The position numbers were made by a program, and so were the translations under genes. Source: Shewanella sp. OMA3-2 (GTDB taxonomy: Bacteria; Pseudomonadota; Gammaproteobacteria; Enterobacterales; Shewanellaceae). From it: 64,000 nt of DNA. The notes beneath the pieces are model-generated. The model was given only the letters and a program-made list of their open reading frames with translations. It was not told where the DNA came from and did no database searches. This document shows positions 9,182-17,498 of this stretch, piece by piece; the stretch's first letter is position 1, and every line of letters begins with the position of its first letter. The DNA lies in contig NZ_CP090974.1 of NCBI RefSeq assembly GCF_021513195.1, positions 62,001 through 126,000 of the forward strand, given 5' to 3'.

Positions 9182-11042
9182 AAAAAATATTCGCCTTTGT
9201 TTTAACATCATTACTTTTACTGTCTTCGGCAGCCTTCTCACCACTGGTTCAAAGTGAGGGGGTATTTAGCAAAAGTAAGTTTGATTTTTAAGCAGTGAAC
9301 CAGAGCTACTATCGGTTAATGAAGCATTCTCATTCGATTTTAAGCAGCAAGGTAATCAATTACTGATTAGCTGGGTCATTGCTGACGGTTACTACATGTA
9401 CCGCGACAAACTGACCTTTAAAGCCGACGGCGCTGTTATTGGTGAAATTAATTTACCCCGCGGAAAAATTCATAACGACGAATACTTTGGCGAGCAAGAA
9501 GTCTTTTACTCGTTTGTTCAAATTCCTGTGGGCATTAAAGAAGCCACTAAAGAAGGTACCTTTAAAGTAACCTTTATGGGCTGTGCTGAAGGGACTTTGT
9601 GTTACCCGCCAACCACCCGTGATGTTATTTTAACTGAAGTTGCCGCGAATGATGGCAAAGTGACGCAAGCTAAAAAAGTAATTGGCGCGCCGAACACATC
9701 GGCGAATAATGGCACAGAATCAACCGTAAAAAGCCCGATTACTCAGCAAGACACCTTAAGCCAAATGCTTGAAAACGATAGCTTACTGTGGACCTTGGCC
9801 ATCTTTTTTGGTTTAGGTATTGGCCTGGCGTTAACCCCTTGTGTATTCCCAATGTATCCTATTTTGTCGGGCATTATTGTCGGCCAAGGTGAAAAACTGT
9901 CTACCGCAAAAGCGTTCACTTTATCGATGGCTTATGTGCAAGGTATGGCAATTACCTATTCATTATTGGGCTTAGTTGTGGCCAGTGCAGGAATGAAATT
10001 CCAAGCGGCGCTGCAACATCCTGCTATTTTGATTTTCTTAGCTGTGATGTTTGTATTGCTGAGTTTATCTATGTTCGGCATGTATGATTTAAAATTGCCG
10101 TCAAAGTGGCAAGAAAAAATGAACTCACTGTCAAACAACCAAAAGGGCGGCAACTTGATTGGCGTATTCTTTATGGGAGTGATTTCAGGTTTAGTCGCCT
10201 CACCTTGTACTACCGCACCTTTATCAGGCGCACTCATTTACGTTGCCCAAAGCGGTGACTTATTACAAGGCTTCCTCGCCCTTTATGTATTAAGCATGGG
10301 CATGGGTGTACCGCTATTAGTATTAGGGACATCTGGCGGCAAAATTCTCCCTCGTGCTGGCGCATGGATGGATGTTATCAAGACAATTTTCGGTTTCTTG
10401 CTCATTTCAGTGTCAATTATGATGATTGGTCGTATCTGGGTAGGGCTCGTGTCTGACGTATTGTGGTCGATTTGGGCTGTTAGCCTAGTCGGTTATTTAA
10501 TGCATCAGAACAAGTTAACCACCTTTAACTGGAAGCAGTCTGTTCGTGGCGTACTACTATTACTCGCCTTACTTGCCAGCTTTTCCTATGGTTTTCAAGC
10601 TGTAATGGGTCACTTTGGCTTCCAAGTACCTGGGATTAATCAAACAACCAACAATGGCACTGCACAAGCTGAAGCGCACCACTTTATTAAAATTAAGTCG
10701 CTAGATGATTTAGCGGTTGAGTTAGATAAAGCCAGCATCAGTGGTAAAACTGTCATGTTAGATCTTTATGCTGATTGGTGTGTGGCTTGTAAAGAGTTTG
10801 AAGCGATTACCTTCGCCAACAGTGATGTGCTTGAACGCATGAATAAAATGGTGATATTGCAAGCCGATGTGACCAAAAGTGATGCGATTGATATTGAGTT
10901 ACTTGAGCATTATGGTGTGCTTGGTTTGCCAACATTGCTGATGTTTGATAGCAATAGTGATATCCGTGATGATCTTCGCGTAACTGGCTTTATGGGACCT
11001 AAAGATTTCGCTAATCACTTAGATTTACTGCTTAAACAATAA
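9178..11042 (+). CDS. dsbD: Thiol:disulfide interchange reductase DsbD, frameshifted near the N-terminus
   Basis: DsbD passes electrons from cytoplasmic thioredoxin across the inner membrane to periplasmic DsbC/DsbE-type proteins. All three domains are visible: the periplasmic alpha domain with cysteines in GCAEGTLCYPP; the membrane beta domain with LTPCVFPMYP and ASPCTTAPLSG; and the thioredoxin-like gamma domain with DWCVACKEFE. The true start is ATG 9178 (signal peptide MKKIFAFVLTSLLLLSSAAF), overlapping cutA. The frame breaks at TTTTT (9285-9289): six T's would join SKSKFDF to LSSEPELLSVNEAF and give a 621-residue protein of normal length. The large downstream frame has only an internal ATG (9396) and would lack the signal peptide. 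Real mutation or sequencing error. Confidence 0.93.
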
Positions 11043-11065
11043 ATTAATAAAACATTAACCAATAA

Positions 11066-11099
11066 AAAAAAGCGACTTTTTGAATAAAGTCGCTTTTTT
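11066..11099 (+). terminator. dsbD terminator
   Basis: GCGACTTT (11072-11079) pairs with AAAGTCGC (11086-11093), extended by an A-run before and a T-run after. It lies 25-55 bases past the dsbD stop. Confidence 0.9.
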
Positions 11100-11182
11100 A
11101 TAATAGAAACATCATTTTTCCCAAATGTTGGTTTTTCTTATACAATGTGACCTATCTTTGCTTTTCGCAATAATGGAGTGCT

Positions 11183-12850
11183 ATGGAACCAGCTATATTA
11201 ATTATCACCTTACTGTGTGGGCTTTTAGTCAGTAAAGTAGGCCTACCGCCGCTTATTGGTTATTTAGCTGCAGGATTTGTTCTATTCACTTTTGGCATTG
11301 AAGACACCAGTCTTCCGCTCTTACAACAGCTCGCTGATTTAGGCGTGACCTTACTGTTATTTTCAATTGGCTTAAAGCTGGATTTAAAAAGCTTATTTAA
11401 AGCCGAAGTATTGGCAACCTCGAGTATTCATTTAATTGGCTCAATTATTTTTTTCATTCCAATCCTAAAATTATTGGGTATGGCGGGGTTAGAGCAACTA
11501 GAAGGTTACACCCTTAATCAGCTATTACTTATTTCATTCGCGTTAAGCTTTTCCAGTACTGTTTTTGCCGTAAAAGTCATTGAAGACAATGGTGACATGA
11601 AGTCTCTTTATGGTCGTGTCGCAATTGGTATCTTGATTATGCAAGATATCTTCGCCGTGATATTTCTAACCATATCAAAAGGCGATGTTCCCTCTATTTG
11701 GGCGTTAGGATTATTGTTATTACCCTTTGTTAGACCGCTTATTTATAAAGTGTTCGACAAAGTAGGCCACAGTGAAATGTTAGTCCTGTTTGGCTTAGTG
11801 ATGGCATTAGTGGTAGGTGCTTGGTTATTTGAAGCGGTAGGTTTGAAACCTGATTTAGGTGCATTGATTATTGGTATTTTACTCGCTGGCCATGCTAAGT
11901 CGTCTGAATTAGCTAAATCGATGTACTATTTTAAAGAACTGTTTTTAGTTGCTTTCTTCCTCACCATTGGCTTAAACGGACTCCCTACCTGGTCAGACAT
12001 TGGCTTGGCTGGCATATTAGTTATGCTAGTGCCAGTAAAAATAGCCATGTTTATGTATTTACTCACTCGTTTTAAGTTGCGTTCGCGTACTTCATTACTT
12101 GCCTCGTTCAACTTAGGCAATTACAGTGAGTTTGGCTTAATTGTCGCGGCTGTTGCGGCGCATAAAGGTTGGTTACCATCCTCATGGCTAATTATCATCG
12201 CTGTCGCATTAAGTATTAGTTTTTTATTTGCCGCACCGCTTAATAGCAGCGTAAATAAAATTTATAAGCGTTTCCAAAGTCGCTTAGTTAAACTTGAGAA
12301 ACACCCATTGCACCCTGAAGATCGCCAAATCAAAATTGGTAATCCACGATTTCTAATCTTCGGTATGGGCCGTATTGGTAGTGGTGCTTATGATGAATTA
12401 CGTTTACGTTTTGATGGCGAAATATTAGGCATTGAACATAAACAAGAATTAGTCGACTTTCACCGTAACCAAGGCCGAAATGTTGTTCAAGGTGACGCTA
12501 GCGATACAGACTTTTGGGAAAAGTTAGAGCGCGCCCCTAACCTCGAGTTGGTATTACTCGCTATCCCAAACCACGTCGGCAATGTATTTGCAGTTGAGCA
12601 GCTTAAAAAATTGAATTATAAAGGTAAAATTAGTGCCATGGTTCAATATGAAGAAGATGCCGATATTTTAATTGCGGCAGGGGTTAATAGTGCCTATAAC
12701 CTATATGAAGCAGCCGGTGCTGGTTTTGTTGACCATGTGATTTATGAGTTACTTGATGAGCCTCAAGAACAAGCTAATCGCGCGGAAAAAGTAGCAAATG
12801 CCGCCCAACAGGCCCCAACAAGTCACTCAACCACAAGTGGCCAAGTGTAG
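11183..12850 (+). CDS. CPA2 cation:proton antiporter with RCK (TrkA-N) domain
   Basis: A 555-residue protein resembling KefB/KefC/YbaL. Residues 1-375 form about 12-13 hydrophobic helices, including LPPLIGYLAAGFVL and DLGVTLLLFSIGLKLDLKSL, typical of CPA2 exchangers. Residues about 392-510 form a cytoplasmic nucleotide-binding RCK domain with a GMGRIGSGAY Rossmann glycine motif and VVQGDASD. It probably exchanges K+ or Na+ for H+ under nucleotide or redox control; ion specificity is not readable. No ancillary KefF/KefG-type gene is adjacent. Monocistronic with a terminator after it. Confidence 0.9.
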   Translation: MEPAILIITLLCGLLVSKVGLPPLIGYLAAGFVLFTFGIEDTSLPLLQQLADLGVTLLLFSIGLKLDLKSLFKAEVLATSSIHLIGSIIFFIPILKLLGMAGLEQLEGYTLNQLLLISFALSFSSTVFAVKVIEDNGDMKSLYGRVAIGILIMQDIFAVIFLTISKGDVPSIWALGLLLLPFVRPLIYKVFDKVGHSEMLVLFGLVMALVVGAWLFEAVGLKPDLGALIIGILLAGHAKSSELAKSMYYFKELFLVAFFLTIGLNGLPTWSDIGLAGILVMLVPVKIAMFMYLLTRFKLRSRTSLLASFNLGNYSEFGLIVAAVAAHKGWLPSSWLIIIAVALSISFLFAAPLNSSVNKIYKRFQSRLVKLEKHPLHPEDRQIKIGNPRFLIFGMGRIGSGAYDELRLRFDGEILGIEHKQELVDFHRNQGRNVVQGDASDTDFWEKLERAPNLELVLLAIPNHVGNVFAVEQLKKLNYKGKISAMVQYEEDADILIAAGVNSAYNLYEAAGAGFVDHVIYELLDEPQEQANRAEKVANAAQQAPTSHSTTSGQV

Positions 12851-12893
12851 TGTTAAAAGCTGGCAAGATTTAAGTTAGCAATTGAGCATAAAT

Positions 12894-12928
12894 AACGCCT
12901 CGAATTTTTTCGGGGCGTTTTTGTTTTT
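12894..12928 (+). terminator. Antiporter gene terminator
   Basis: AACGCCTCGAA pairs with TTCGGGGCGTT (one T-G pair) around a short T loop, followed by TTTTGTTTTT. Confidence 0.88.
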
Positions 12929-13044
12929 ATCAGCGTATTTTCAATTTTAAAATAGTGAAAAAAATCTCAGTTACAGCAGCTATAAAGTCGTGATATAAAT
13001 CAAAGTACTAACCTGAATCACTCTCTGTGGGAAATTTTTGAAAT

Positions 13045-14190
13045 ATGTCTAACCCTGCTCAACGTGCTACCAAATTATTTGTGCAAACTTTCGGCACAAA
13101 AGCGGATGATTTATACCAAGCACCAGGGCGGGTGAACATTATTGGTGAACACACGGACTACAATGAAGGGTTAGTGCTGCCTGCGGCGATTAACTTTCAT
13201 ACCGTGATTGCAGTCAAACACCGGGAAGATGATTTATTTCGCGCGGTAACGGATGCCTTTCCAGGACAAATTAAACAATGGCACTTTGGTCAAGAAGGCA
13301 CAGTGTCATCTAATGATGATTGGGCTAACTATTTGAAGGGTGTTACCTCAGCGATGCACACCTCAGGTCTGCAAGCAAAAGGGTTAGACTTGGCCATTGT
13401 CGGCAATGTGCCATTAGGTGCGGGACTTTCTTCATCGGCAGCATTAGAAGTCGCTTTTGGCACGGCCGTTAGTTACGCCAGCCAATTACATTTATCCCCT
13501 CTAGCCATTGCTCAATTATCTCAACGGGGTGAAAGCCAATACATGTGCCATGACTGCGGCATTATGGATCAGATGATCAGCGCGTTAGCCGTTGAAGATC
13601 ATGCCTTATTAATTGATTGTTTAGAGCTAGAAAGTGAAACCGTATTAATACCTGAAGCATTAAGCATTATCGTGATTGATCCAGGCATTAATCGTAAAGC
13701 CTTTATGATGCAGTTTGAGCAACGTAAAAAAGAATGTTCCATCATTACAGATTTATTAGGTTTAGATTCATTACGCGATTTATCCTCAAGCTACCTAGAG
13801 CAACGCAGAGACAATTTGTCATCTGAGCAATTTAGACGCGCTCGCCACGTTATCACTGAAAATACCCGTGCTAGCAATGTTGCCCGTGCTTTTCAGCACA
13901 ATAATATCGCCCGCTTTAGCCAATTAATGGCCCAATCCCATCAGTCATTACGTGATGATTTTGAAGTAATATCACCTGAGGTCGACATATTAGTGTCAAT
14001 AATAGCCGAACACATTGGTGAACGAGGCGGTGTGCGAATGAGTGATGGCTGTGTTATTGCGTTAATCGAGCATGAATTAACCGATGCTGTGATCAACTTA
14101 ATTGAACAACAATACCCCCAAAAAACAGGCTTAGAAGCCAAAATACATTTATGTTCAGCCAGTGCTGGCGCAGGCAGGATAAGCAAATAA
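13045..14190 (+). CDS. galK: Galactokinase
   Basis: A 381-residue GHMP kinase that phosphorylates alpha-D-galactose to galactose-1-phosphate. The galactokinase signature PGRVNIIGEHTDYNEG is at about residues 27-42, the GHMP ATP loop GNVPLGAGLSSSAALE at about 121-136, and the C-terminal GHMP block (GGVRMSDGCVIALI) follows, with a normal family length. The start has GGGAAA upstream at about 13028. It is followed by galM after 52 bases. galT and galE are not in this window, so the pathway must be completed elsewhere. No operator could be assigned. Confidence 0.97.
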   Translation: MSNPAQRATKLFVQTFGTKADDLYQAPGRVNIIGEHTDYNEGLVLPAAINFHTVIAVKHREDDLFRAVTDAFPGQIKQWHFGQEGTVSSNDDWANYLKGVTSAMHTSGLQAKGLDLAIVGNVPLGAGLSSSAALEVAFGTAVSYASQLHLSPLAIAQLSQRGESQYMCHDCGIMDQMISALAVEDHALLIDCLELESETVLIPEALSIIVIDPGINRKAFMMQFEQRKKECSIITDLLGLDSLRDLSSSYLEQRRDNLSSEQFRRARHVITENTRASNVARAFQHNNIARFSQLMAQSHQSLRDDFEVISPEVDILVSIIAEHIGERGGVRMSDGCVIALIEHELTDAVINLIEQQYPQKTGLEAKIHLCSASAGAGRISK

Positions 14191-14242
14191 CCCCAAAAAT
14201 AGCGTAATCTAACGTTACAACATCATTATTAAAGAGGCCTCA

Positions 14243-15271
14243 ATGGTACGTTTTAGTGTGCTTGAATCTTGGCAAGATCCCCGCGGTGGAGAAGTTGAAC
14301 GTGTCCGTTTAGACAATGGCACTATCGCAGTGGAAATTTTAAGTTTAGGCGGCATTATCCGATCATTATGGGTACCGACAAAAAATGGCGAACGCCAAAA
14401 CGTGGTACTAGGCTGCGACAGTGTGGCAGATTATTTGGCTCAGTCAGCCCATCTTGGGGCTATTGCTGGTCGATACGCTAATCGCATCGCCAATGGCAAA
14501 ATGTCCCATAACGGTATTGAATATCAATTAAGTGTGAATCAGGCAAGCAACTGTTTACACGGCGGCGTTGAGGGCTTTAACCGTAAGCATTGGCAACTGG
14601 GCACCACAAGCGATGGCGTACGGTTAACTTTGCACAGCCCTGATGGCGATATGGGGTTTCCTGGCAACTGCAGAGTGCAATTAGATTACCGATTAGTGGG
14701 TAATAATTTGTATGTGGAAATGTTAGCCACAACAGATAAAGCCTGCCCTGTTAGCCTTACCCAGCACAGTTATTTTAATTTAGACGGCGGTCTGACCAAT
14801 ACCAGCCATCAAATACAAGTTGATGCCCAGCAATACCTGACCATGAATGAGGTAGGTGTACCCACCGCGATGGTGGCGACCGCAGGCAGTGATTTAGATT
14901 TAGCTCAAACCACTTCCATGTCAGTACAAACACAACGCCCTACACTTGCGACAACCAATGGGTTTGATCATTGCTATGTAATGGATAATTCTGAGGGTGA
15001 ATTACAACGCTTTGGTAAGTTATCCAGTACAATCAGCGGTGCCAGTATGACTGTGTATACCAACCAACCTGGGGTACAGTTATACGGTGCTAACTTCCTA
15101 AACGGCGTAATCGCAAAAAAACAACAGGTATTAGTATCCCATCAAGCGGTGTGTATTGAACCACAGATGTTACCAGACTCGCCTAACCAACCTGATTTAC
15201 CAGGTAATGCTTGGCTGATGCCAAATGAAGTTTATCACCATATTTCACGCTATGAATTTTCGGTAGAGTAA
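14243..15271 (+). CDS. galM: Aldose 1-epimerase (galactose mutarotase)
   Basis: A 342-residue enzyme interconverting beta- and alpha-galactose, which supplies GalK with its alpha anomer. Family blocks seen: GRYANRIANGKM, NCLHGG, the catalytic-His block TQHSYFNLDGG, GFDHCYV, and QPGVQLYGANF with catalytic Glu region ICIEPQMLPDSPNQ-like near residue 312. AGAGG lies 9 bases before the ATG. Second gene of the galKM pair. Confidence 0.96.
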   Translation: MVRFSVLESWQDPRGGEVERVRLDNGTIAVEILSLGGIIRSLWVPTKNGERQNVVLGCDSVADYLAQSAHLGAIAGRYANRIANGKMSHNGIEYQLSVNQASNCLHGGVEGFNRKHWQLGTTSDGVRLTLHSPDGDMGFPGNCRVQLDYRLVGNNLYVEMLATTDKACPVSLTQHSYFNLDGGLTNTSHQIQVDAQQYLTMNEVGVPTAMVATAGSDLDLAQTTSMSVQTQRPTLATTNGFDHCYVMDNSEGELQRFGKLSSTISGASMTVYTNQPGVQLYGANFLNGVIAKKQQVLVSHQAVCIEPQMLPDSPNQPDLPGNAWLMPNEVYHHISRYEFSVE

Positions 15272-15293
15272 GTGCTTAGTTATCAATAAAAAC

Positions 15294-15327
15294 AAACAAG
15301 GGGTAAGTCTTCACTTACCCCTTGTTT
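15294..15327. terminator. Bidirectional terminator between galM and pmbA
   Basis: A perfect 15-bp stem, AAACAAGGGGTAAGT with ACTTACCCCTTGTTT, and a 4-nt loop. It lies between convergent genes. Confidence 0.9.
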
Positions 15328-15370
15328 CATTTACATCAGTTTTGTTAACGGTCACATCTGCCAAGCAGTA

Positions 15371-16729
15371 TTAGTTACCGGCTATTTTCATTTCACTGAG
15401 TAAAATGCCACCGGTGCGAATCGACGAGCGTAAATCACGATCCTTACCCACGCCTTGAATCCCCATAAACATGTCTTTTAAATTACCCGCTATGGTAATT
15501 TCTTCTACAGGGTACATCACCTGACCGTTCTCAACATAAAATCCTGCTGCACCGCGAGAGTAGTCACCAGTCACACCATTAACACCTTGCCCCATCACTT
15601 CAGTGACGATCAAGCCTGTGTTCATCGCTTTGATTAAGTCATCGAAGGTCTGGTCAGTATGGCTAAGCGTCCAGTTATAAATACCGCCGGCGTGACCTGT
15701 GTTGATCAAACCTAATTTACGCGCCGAGTAGCTAGTTAATAAATACGTCGCTAATGAACCATTATCAATAATTTTTCGGCTTTGAGTCGCAACACCTTCA
15801 CTGTCGTAATTAGCTGAGGCTAATGCACCAACTAAGTGAGGTTGTTCTTCAATATTGAACCAATCTGGAAAAATTTGGGTGTTAATTGAATCGAGCAAGA
15901 AACTCGACTTACGATGCAAGCTGCTGCCACTAATGGCACCAATTAAATGCCCCATTAAGCCGGTAGCAATTTCAGGTGCAAATAACACCGGCATTTTAGC
16001 TGTGGCTATTTTACGTGCATCTAACCGACTGAGGGTTTTATTGGCAGCTTGTTTACCTACCGCTTCTGGACTTAATAAATCTTGATACCTACGGGCTACG
16101 GTATAGTCATAATCGCGCTGCATATTGCCATCAGACTCTTCACCAATCGCCACACAACTTAAACTGTAACGCGAACTACAATAACCATTTAAAAAGCCAT
16201 GACTATTACCATACACTTTGGCACTGGTGTGCGCATTGGCTGTGGCACCATCGGAGCTTTTTATACGGCTATCGGTTGATAAGCTGGCTTCTTCTGCGCG
16301 AATCGCTAACTCAGCTAATTCTTCAGCAGTTAATGTCTGCGGATGATACAGCTGTAAATCGCGAATATCTTGTGCCATTAAGGCTTTATCAGCCAAACCA
16401 CTGAATGGGTCTTCAGAGGTATATTTGGCAATATCATCGGCCGCTTTAACCGCTTGTCTAATTGCCTCTGGGCTTAAGTCTGAAGTAGAAGAGTTACCTT
16501 TACGGCCATCACGAAATACGGTAATGCCTAAAGCACCATCTTTGTTAAACTCGACGGTTTCAACTTCTTTATTACGGGTAGAAACTGACAGGCCTTGTTG
16601 TTTACTGATGGCAACTTCGGCCGCAGTAGAGCCTAATTCTTTGGCGTATTCAAGCGCAACTCTGACCGCTTGCTTTAATGCCGATAATTCACTGTCAATA
16701 GTGGCTGGAGGTGCTTGATGAGAAGTCAC
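15371..16729 (-). CDS. pmbA: Metalloprotease regulator PmbA/TldE
   Basis: A 452-residue member of the TldD/PmbA family. TldE (PmbA) pairs with TldD to form a heterodimeric metalloprotease that degrades unstructured peptides and, in some bacteria, matures peptide antibiotics. The PmbA subunit lacks the HExxxH zinc motif that its partner carries, which is what is seen here. Blocks such as GITVFRDGRKGNSSTSDLSPEAI near residue 70 and GVNGVTGDYSRGAAGF near 395 are family-typical. tldD itself is in this window about 9 kb away. Divergent from darP. Confidence 0.95.
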   Translation of the reverse strand: MTSHQAPPATIDSELSALKQAVRVALEYAKELGSTAAEVAISKQQGLSVSTRNKEVETVEFNKDGALGITVFRDGRKGNSSTSDLSPEAIRQAVKAADDIAKYTSEDPFSGLADKALMAQDIRDLQLYHPQTLTAEELAELAIRAEEASLSTDSRIKSSDGATANAHTSAKVYGNSHGFLNGYCSSRYSLSCVAIGEESDGNMQRDYDYTVARRYQDLLSPEAVGKQAANKTLSRLDARKIATAKMPVLFAPEIATGLMGHLIGAISGSSLHRKSSFLLDSINTQIFPDWFNIEEQPHLVGALASANYDSEGVATQSRKIIDNGSLATYLLTSYSARKLGLINTGHAGGIYNWTLSHTDQTFDDLIKAMNTGLIVTEVMGQGVNGVTGDYSRGAAGFYVENGQVMYPVEEITIAGNLKDMFMGIQGVGKDRDLRSSIRTGGILLSEMKIAGN

Positions 16730-16876
16730 AAATAGTCTCTTAAATGGCCTAAATTATCGCTAGCATAGCAAATTCATTTCACGATTGATAACAACACGTT
16801 TTCCTGATCTTTTTTACAAGATACAACTGCAAAATAAATGCTATCATTAGCAGATATTTATTTGAGGTTTAAGATT

Positions 16877-17407
16877 ATGAAAATTGTTGGTGATTCTGAG
16901 CACTTTCAGCAACCGTATGACAACGATGAAGAATACGTCAGCCGTACTGGATTTAAAAAAGAAAGTGAAGAAGCGCAGGCGTTAGGCATGCGTTTGGTGG
17001 CATTAAGTAAAACTCAGTTAGACAGAATGGGACTAGATGAGTTTTTGTACGATGCGGTGTTAAAAAGTAAAGTGATTAAGCAAAAAACAGAAGCTTATCG
17101 CCGTCATTTGCAGTATATAGGCAAATTAATGCGTAACTATGATCACGAACCTATTGCCGCTGCATTAGATAAAGTATTGAATAAAAACAACAATGAAGCT
17201 GGGCAAATACAGCTGTTTGAAAAAATGCGCGATCGCTTACTTAATAATGGCGACACTGAAATTCAAACATTGATGGATGACCATCCACAACTTGATCGTC
17301 AAAAGTTACGTCAATTTGTGCGCCAAGCTAACAAAGAGCTGACCCAAGGCACTGAGTCTAAATCAGCCAAAGAACTGTTTAAATATTTACGCAGTGAAAT
17401 AACTTAG
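16877..17407 (+). CDS. darP: Ribosome biogenesis factor DarP (YjgA, DUF615)
   Basis: A 176-residue, highly charged helical protein (GFKKESEEAQALGMRLVALS near the start, then EAYRRHLQYIGKLMR, later LRQFVRQANKEL). YjgA/DarP associates with late 50S assembly intermediates and helps the peptidyl-transferase centre mature. The frame is open from 16838, but ATG 16877 is chosen because the extra residues are not family-like and TGAGGT lies upstream. Divergent from pmbA, an arrangement common in gammaproteobacteria. Confidence 0.94.
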   Translation: MKIVGDSEHFQQPYDNDEEYVSRTGFKKESEEAQALGMRLVALSKTQLDRMGLDEFLYDAVLKSKVIKQKTEAYRRHLQYIGKLMRNYDHEPIAAALDKVLNKNNNEAGQIQLFEKMRDRLLNNGDTEIQTLMDDHPQLDRQKLRQFVRQANKELTQGTESKSAKELFKYLRSEIT

Positions 17408-17498
17408 TCATTTTTGGCTGGGATGTTATCAAACAGACTGAGTAGTAAGCAGCAATATACTTTAGATTCTGAATAACAATAGTACTAGGATGTTACCC

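Noticed and set aside
9396..9398. ATG at 9396 as the start of dsbD.
   Set aside because: It lies inside the conserved alpha domain and would remove the signal peptide; the true start at 9178 overlaps cutA and connects after a one-base repair.
12980..13044. A GalR-type operator upstream of galK.
   Set aside because: No palindrome matching that pattern was found by eye.
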